Origin: Methanobacteriota archaeon
Lineage (GTDB): Archaea; Hydrothermarchaeota; Hydrothermarchaeia; Hydrothermarchaeales; JAADFM01
Assembly: GCA_013152845.1 (NCBI GenBank)
Contig: JAADFM010000061.1
Location: forward strand, 1 to 7,700
Length of the DNA stretch: 7,700 bases
Direction of reading: 5' to 3'
Part shown: one piece after another, positions 4,944 to 7,700 of the stretch
How positions within the stretch are numbered: position 1 is the first letter of the stretch
How the letters are laid out: the number at the start of each line of letters is the position of its first letter
The notes under the pieces: model-generated
The model's input: the letters and a program-made list of their open reading frames with translations, nothing else
Told to the model about the DNA's origin: nothing
Database searches by the model: none
Translations under genes and position numbers: made by a program

Positions 4944-6222
4944 GCCCCTGCCCGGGTATGAACCGCCCGTAGCCCGGCCTGACCAGGAAGTCTCCGTCGT
5001 CGTAGGCCAGCCGGCCCCTCAGGAAGACCGACCTCACCGCACCCACCGTCTTCCAGCCGTCGAAGGGGGAGTACCTGGCCTTGGAATGGAACTCGTCAAC
5101 GTCTATCCTCCCCTCCTCCTTCATGTCCAGGACCAGGATATCGGCGTCCATGCCCGGGGCGAGCCTGCCCTTGGACTTGAGGCCGAAGATGGCGGCCGGG
5201 TTCTCGGCGGCCATGCGCACCACGTCGTGGAGGCTCAGGGTCCTCTTGCTCACCAGGGTCAAGAGGAGCCTCAGCATGGTGTCCAGCCCCGGGATGCCGG
5301 AGGGGGCCTCCAGGGGTCCTGCCTCCTTCTCGGAGAGGGTGTGGGGTGCGTGGTCGCTGGCTATCACGGGGACCCTGCCGGCCTTGAGGGCGCCCCAGAG
5401 CGCCTGGACGTCCAGGGGGGAGCGCAGGGGGGGATTGGTCTTGGCAAAGCCCTTCATCTCCCTGAGCTGGGTCTCGGTGAGGAGCAGGTGATGGGGGGTG
5501 ACCTCGAAGGTCTGGAGCTCCCCCAGCAGGGCCAGGGACTTGCGGTAGGAGACGTGGCAGACGTGGGCGGGCCTGCCGGTCTCCAGGGAGAGCTCGCAGA
5601 CGGTCTTCACGGCCGAAAGCTCGGCCTTGGGCTCCCTGAGGTCACCGTGGATGAGGAAGTCGTCCCCCTCCTCCTTCCTGAGGTACTCCAGGTTGCGCCG
5701 GAGCATCTCCCCGTCCTCGGCATGGAAGGCCACACGGTGCCCGGACTCCAGGGCGGACTTCATGGTCTCCCTATCCACGGGGCCCAGGCTCCCGTCCATG
5801 TAGACCTTGACGGCCGCAGGGCGGGCCCGGCCCATCCTCCCGAGACTCTCCCCTGTGAGGCCGTAGTTTATGCCGAAATCGCAGAAGGACTGCTTCGAGG
5901 CCGCCTCCACCCTCCTGGCGAAGGTGTCCCCGTCCACCACCGGGGGGTCGGTGTTGGGCATGTCCAGGAAGGCGGTCACCCCCCCGGCCAGGGCGGCACG
6001 GCTGCCGGTGCGGAAGGTCTCCTTCTTCTTCTCCTGGAAGTCCCGCATGTGGACGTGGCAGTCCACAAGACCGGGGATGACCACCGCGCCTTTGAGATTC
6101 AACACTTCCTCCCCCCGCGCGGGGATGTCCTTTTTTACCTCTTTGACGGTCTCCCCCTCAACCAGGATGTCTGCTGTGGCCACCCCCATTGAGTCAACTA
6201 TCCTGCAGTCCTTCAAAAGCAT
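4915..6222 (-). CDS. pyrC: Dihydroorotase, 435 aa
   Basis: This is a zinc amidohydrolase that reversibly cyclises N-carbamoyl-aspartate to dihydroorotate, the third step of de novo pyrimidine synthesis, in the cytoplasm. The expected ligands are visible: H56 and H58 in V-D-C-H-V-H-M-R-D, the probable carboxylated K139 in V-K-V-Y-M-D, H167 in A-F-H-A-E-D, H223 in H-V-C-H-V-S, and D290 in A-S-D-H-A-P-H. The substrate-site stretch T-N-P-P-L-R-S (262-268) and D-M-P-N-T-D (87-92) are also present. Length and motifs match the larger class I form found in archaea and many bacteria; allantoinase or another cyclic amidohydrolase is the main alternative, but the N-P-P-L-R and S-D-H-A-P-H context favours dihydroorotase. 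The ATG at 6222 fits the N-terminus and lies about 27-29 bases from a TATA box. The short Pro/Arg-rich tail overlaps the neighbouring gene. No other pyrimidine genes are in the window. Confidence 0.92.
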   Translation of the reverse strand: MLLKDCRIVDSMGVATADILVEGETVKEVKKDIPARGEEVLNLKGAVVIPGLVDCHVHMRDFQEKKKETFRTGSRAALAGGVTAFLDMPNTDPPVVDGDTFARRVEAASKQSFCDFGINYGLTGESLGRMGRARPAAVKVYMDGSLGPVDRETMKSALESGHRVAFHAEDGEMLRRNLEYLRKEEGDDFLIHGDLREPKAELSAVKTVCELSLETGRPAHVCHVSYRKSLALLGELQTFEVTPHHLLLTETQLREMKGFAKTNPPLRSPLDVQALWGALKAGRVPVIASDHAPHTLSEKEAGPLEAPSGIPGLDTMLRLLLTLVSKRTLSLHDVVRMAAENPAAIFGLKSKGRLAPGMDADILVLDMKEEGRIDVDEFHSKARYSPFDGWKTVGAVRSVFLRGRLAYDDGDFLVRPGYGRFIPGQGPRAPPRPGR

Positions 6223-6246
6223 TGGCCTTACGTCTTGGCCGGGAGA

Positions 6247-6257
6247 TTATTTAATAC
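6247..6257 (-). promoter_or_regulatory. TATA box of pyrC
   Basis: On the minus strand this reads GTATTAAATAA, an A/T island in a GC-rich gap, centred about 29 bases upstream of the pyrC ATG (6222). This is normal spacing for an archaeal TATA box driving a leaderless transcript. Confidence 0.6.
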
Positions 6258-6276
6258 TTCCCGGCCCGCGGGGGGT

Positions 6277-6507
6277 TCAAACGTCGATGGTGTCCAGGAC
6301 CTTTTTCCACTTGTTGCCCTTTATCTCCATTACCCATACCTTTTTGACCTTGGGATTGGATTTCCCAAGCTCGATGACTTTGTCCTTGGGAGGGAGGGTG
6401 TCCGTCTTGTCCAGGATGACGAATCTTTTGGCTTCCACTCCACCCATAGTCTTTCCTCTGATGTTCACATCCCTACCTAGATATTCAAGACCATACACGT
6501 AGTACAT
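6277..6507 (-). CDS. Small hypothetical protein, 76 aa
   Basis: I do not recognise this family. The 76-residue product has a beta-rich look (M-Y-Y-V-Y-G-L-E-Y-L, then R-F-V-I-L-D-K-T-D and K-V-W-V-M-E-I-K-G), is basic in its C-terminal half, and has no membrane segment or cysteine. Support for a real gene is the upstream TATATATA island (6541-6552), a GGTGA ribosome-binding-like sequence about 8 bases before ATG 6507, and the absence of any competing gene. Its GC is lower than that of pyrC and larC (hand count 25/60 at 6301-6360), so it may be younger or acquired, or simply a small gene with different composition. It follows fdhD in the same direction after a 45-base gap and precedes pyrC by 54 bases, but it appears to have its own promoter. 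Confidence 0.6.
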   Translation of the reverse strand: MYYVYGLEYLGRDVNIRGKTMGGVEAKRFVILDKTDTLPPKDKVIELGKSNPKVKKVWVMEIKGNKWKKVLDTIDV

Positions 6508-6540
6508 TCAAAATCACCCGAGAGTATCTTTCCAAGGACT

Positions 6541-6552
6541 CCTATATATATT
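6541..6552 (-). promoter_or_regulatory. TATA box of the 76-aa gene, at the fdhD stop
   Basis: The minus strand reads AATATATATAGG, directly after the fdhD TAA (6553-6555) and about 40 bases upstream of ATG 6507. A transcript starting about 25 bases downstream would have a short leader carrying GGTGA before the start codon. It suggests the small gene is not purely dependent on fdhD transcription. Confidence 0.5.
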
Positions 6553-7281
6553 TTAGGTTATGCGGTCCGGGAAGGTGTAGATATTCATGCGCTCTCCCCT
6601 GAGGAAACCCACCAGGGTCACCCCGGTCTCCAGGGCGCACTGGATTCCCGAGTATACGGGGGCGGCCCTCGATGCCACAAGGGGTATCCCGACCCTGGCA
6701 AGTTTTATGACCATGTCCCCGGGCAGCCTGCCGGTGGTGAGGATGTAGGAGTTCGGGAAGTCGGCACCCGCCATCATCCCCCGCCCGATGGCCTTGTCCA
6801 GGGCCACGTGCCTGGAGACGTCTTCGATGATGGTGAAGTCCCTGCCCCAGACGTGGACCGTCGAGTGGACGCCACCGGTCTCCCTCCACACCCTGGACCC
6901 CCTGTGGAGCCTCTTCATGTTCTCCACCAGTTCCCCTGCCTCCACCCTGAGGGAGGATTCTACCTTCACCCCTTCCTCTGCTGTCCGGGTCCTCCAGCCA
7001 CCCGCACAGTCGCTGGAGAGGTAGCGCCGGCACCCGGTGGCCGGGCCCGTCCTGGTCCTGACCCTGGCCTCGGCGTCCGTCATTTCTATCTCAAGGATGT
7101 CGTCCATGCATTTGATGAGACCCTCGCCGGCCAGGAAACCGATGACGGCTTCCTTCTCAAGGCCGGGGGACATGAGGAGCTCGGCAACCGTCCTGCCGTT
7201 GAGATTTACGGAGAGCTCCTTCTCCTCTGCCACCAGGGCGGTGGTCTCCACCCCGTTTTTCCAGACCCGGACCCGCTTCAT
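6553..7281 (-). CDS. fdhD: FdhD-family sulfurtransferase, 242 aa
   Basis: FdhD proteins pass sulfur from a cysteine desulfurase to the molybdenum or tungsten bis-pterin cofactor of formate dehydrogenases before it is inserted. Family marks are the N-terminal E-L-L-M-S-P-G...G-F-L-A-G-E-G-L-I (34-56), G-G-V-H-S-T (136-141), E-D-V-S-R-H-V-A-L-D-K-A-I-G (153-166), T-T-G-R-L-P-G-D-M-V-I-K (182-193), G-I-P-L-V-A-S-R-A-A-P (198-208) and G-V-T-L-V-G-F-L-R-G-E-R-M-N-I-Y-T (220-236). Two things are odd: where enterobacterial FdhD has a C-x-x-C pair there is S-S-D-C-A-G-G-W (89-96) with one cysteine, C92, and the usual D-V-G-R-H-N is D-V-S-R-H-V. No formate dehydrogenase gene is in the window, so the client could be another Mo/W enzyme such as formylmethanofuran dehydrogenase. 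ATG 7281 lies about 26 bases from a TATA box. Confidence 0.88.
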   Translation of the reverse strand: MKRVRVWKNGVETTALVAEEKELSVNLNGRTVAELLMSPGLEKEAVIGFLAGEGLIKCMDDILEIEMTDAEARVRTRTGPATGCRRYLSSDCAGGWRTRTAEEGVKVESSLRVEAGELVENMKRLHRGSRVWRETGGVHSTVHVWGRDFTIIEDVSRHVALDKAIGRGMMAGADFPNSYILTTGRLPGDMVIKLARVGIPLVASRAAPVYSGIQCALETGVTLVGFLRGERMNIYTFPDRIT

Positions 7282-7301
7282 ACCCGTCTATAAGGCTACA
7301 C

Positions 7302-7313
7302 AAAAATATATAA
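7302..7313. promoter_or_regulatory. Shared TATA region for fdhD and the coiled-coil gene
   Basis: AAAAATATATAA is A/T-only and nearly symmetrical, so it can be read as a TATA box on either strand. Its centre is about 26 bases from the fdhD ATG (7281, minus) and about 32 bases from ATG 7339 (plus), fitting leaderless or nearly leaderless transcription both ways. Start-to-start distance is only 57 bases. Confidence 0.5.
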
Positions 7314-7338
7314 ACGTGAGGGGAGGTCTTTTGGAAGT

Positions 7339-7700
7339 ATGGGCATGCATCCCAAGGAAAAGGAGTTCTACGAGAGCCAGATAAACGGGCTCAAGAAGAA
7401 GATCTCCGCCCTCCAGGAGACCCTGGAGGAGAAGGATGATGTCTTGGCAGTGCTCAAAGGGGAGACCGAGGCGGCTTCCAAGGAGGTGAGGGCCCTAAAG
7501 GGGGAGAGGGACGAGCTCAGGGAGACCAAGGCGGCCCTGGAGGAGCAGGTCAAGGTCCTGGAGGAGAAGGTCGCAAGGCTGGAGGAGGTGGAGGCAGAAC
7601 TCAAGGAGAAGAGGGAGTCCATCAACCGGCTGACAAACGAGAATACCAAGCTGGGCACCCAGGTGGAGACCTACAGGGAGGAGCTCAAGGAGAAGAAGTC
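7339..7700 (+). CDS. 5' part of a long coiled-coil protein (partial)
   Basis: The frame opens at ATG 7339 (M-G-M-H-P-K-E-K-E-F-Y) and stays open to the last base of the window, giving at least 120 residues; an in-frame ATG at 7345 is an alternative start. From about residue 12 onward the sequence is almost entirely Glu, Lys, Leu, Arg and Ala with leucine or valine at heptad-like spacing (for example L-E-E-Q-V-K-V-L-E-E-K-V-A-R-L-E-E-V), so it is a long coiled coil. There is no glycine/proline break, signal peptide or membrane segment in the visible part. Coiled coils of this type occur in SMC/Rad50-like, cytoskeletal and scaffold proteins, and the visible part does not decide between them; no nucleotide-binding motif is seen before the coil. 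It is divergent from fdhD. Confidence 0.75.
   Translation, partial: MGMHPKEKEFYESQINGLKKKISALQETLEEKDDVLAVLKGETEAASKEVRALKGERDELRETKAALEEQVKVLEEKVARLEEVEAELKEKRESINRLTNENTKLGTQVETYREELKEKK

Noticed and set aside
5086..6192. 368-residue open frame on the plus strand, opposite pyrC
   Set aside because: Low-complexity Gly/Leu/Val/His composition and no motifs; the minus strand has all dihydroorotase ligands.
1..7700. tRNA or rRNA genes as integration targets
   Set aside because: I saw no cloverleaf-like or rRNA-like sequence on either strand; the repeat is in a protein gene instead.

Overview
The window is about 7.7 kb of gene-dense, GC-rich DNA that looks archaeal. Seven or eight start codons lie 25-40 bases downstream of A/T-rich TATA-like boxes, and in most cases so close to the expected transcription start that the mRNAs would be leaderless or nearly so. 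Arginine is often AGG, isoleucine ATA is used, and the gene set (LarB/LarC, archaeal-type dihydroorotase, FdhD, PHI-like SIS protein) fits an archaeon. I cannot assign a lineage from sequence alone.

Layout, left to right. (1) Positions 1-369 hold the 3' end of a gene for a protein with a C-terminal hydrophobic hairpin. (2) Positions 326-1076 hold a compact toxin-antitoxin unit: a small antitoxin-like gene with its own TATA box, overlapped by a PIN-domain toxin gene. It is bracketed by two identical 30-base direct repeats. Each repeat is exactly the last nine codons plus stop codon of the neighbouring SIS gene. (3) Positions 1047-2312 (minus) encode a tandem-SIS protein with two 6-phospho-3-hexuloisomerase-like halves. 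(4) Positions 2384-3592 (plus, larC) and 3582-4361 (minus, larB) are convergent genes for two steps of nickel-pincer nucleotide cofactor synthesis. (5) Positions 4437-4943 (plus) encode an unrecognised 168-residue protein, divergent from larB. (6) Positions 4915-6222 (minus) are pyrC, dihydroorotase. (7) Positions 6277-6507 (minus) are a small, lower-GC hypothetical gene. (8) Positions 6553-7281 (minus) are an FdhD-family sulfurtransferase with an unusual cysteine motif. (9) Positions 7339-7700 (plus) are the start of a long coiled-coil protein that runs off the window.

Functional links: LarB carboxylates nicotinic acid adenine dinucleotide and LarC inserts nickel into the later bis-thiolated nucleotide. 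The sulfur-transfer enzyme LarE and the client enzyme LarA are not in the window. PyrC belongs to pyrimidine synthesis and FdhD to maturation of molybdenum/tungsten enzymes. Otherwise the window reads as separately promoted housekeeping genes, often in divergent pairs sharing a short A/T-rich promoter region.

The most interesting object is the 721-base repeat-to-repeat unit (repeat, promoter, antitoxin, PIN toxin, repeat). It has clearly lower GC than its surroundings, leaves the SIS reading frame intact, and looks like a minimal integrated cassette with an attachment site in a protein-gene 3' end and no recombinase of its own. There is no gene-free stretch longer than 300 bases.
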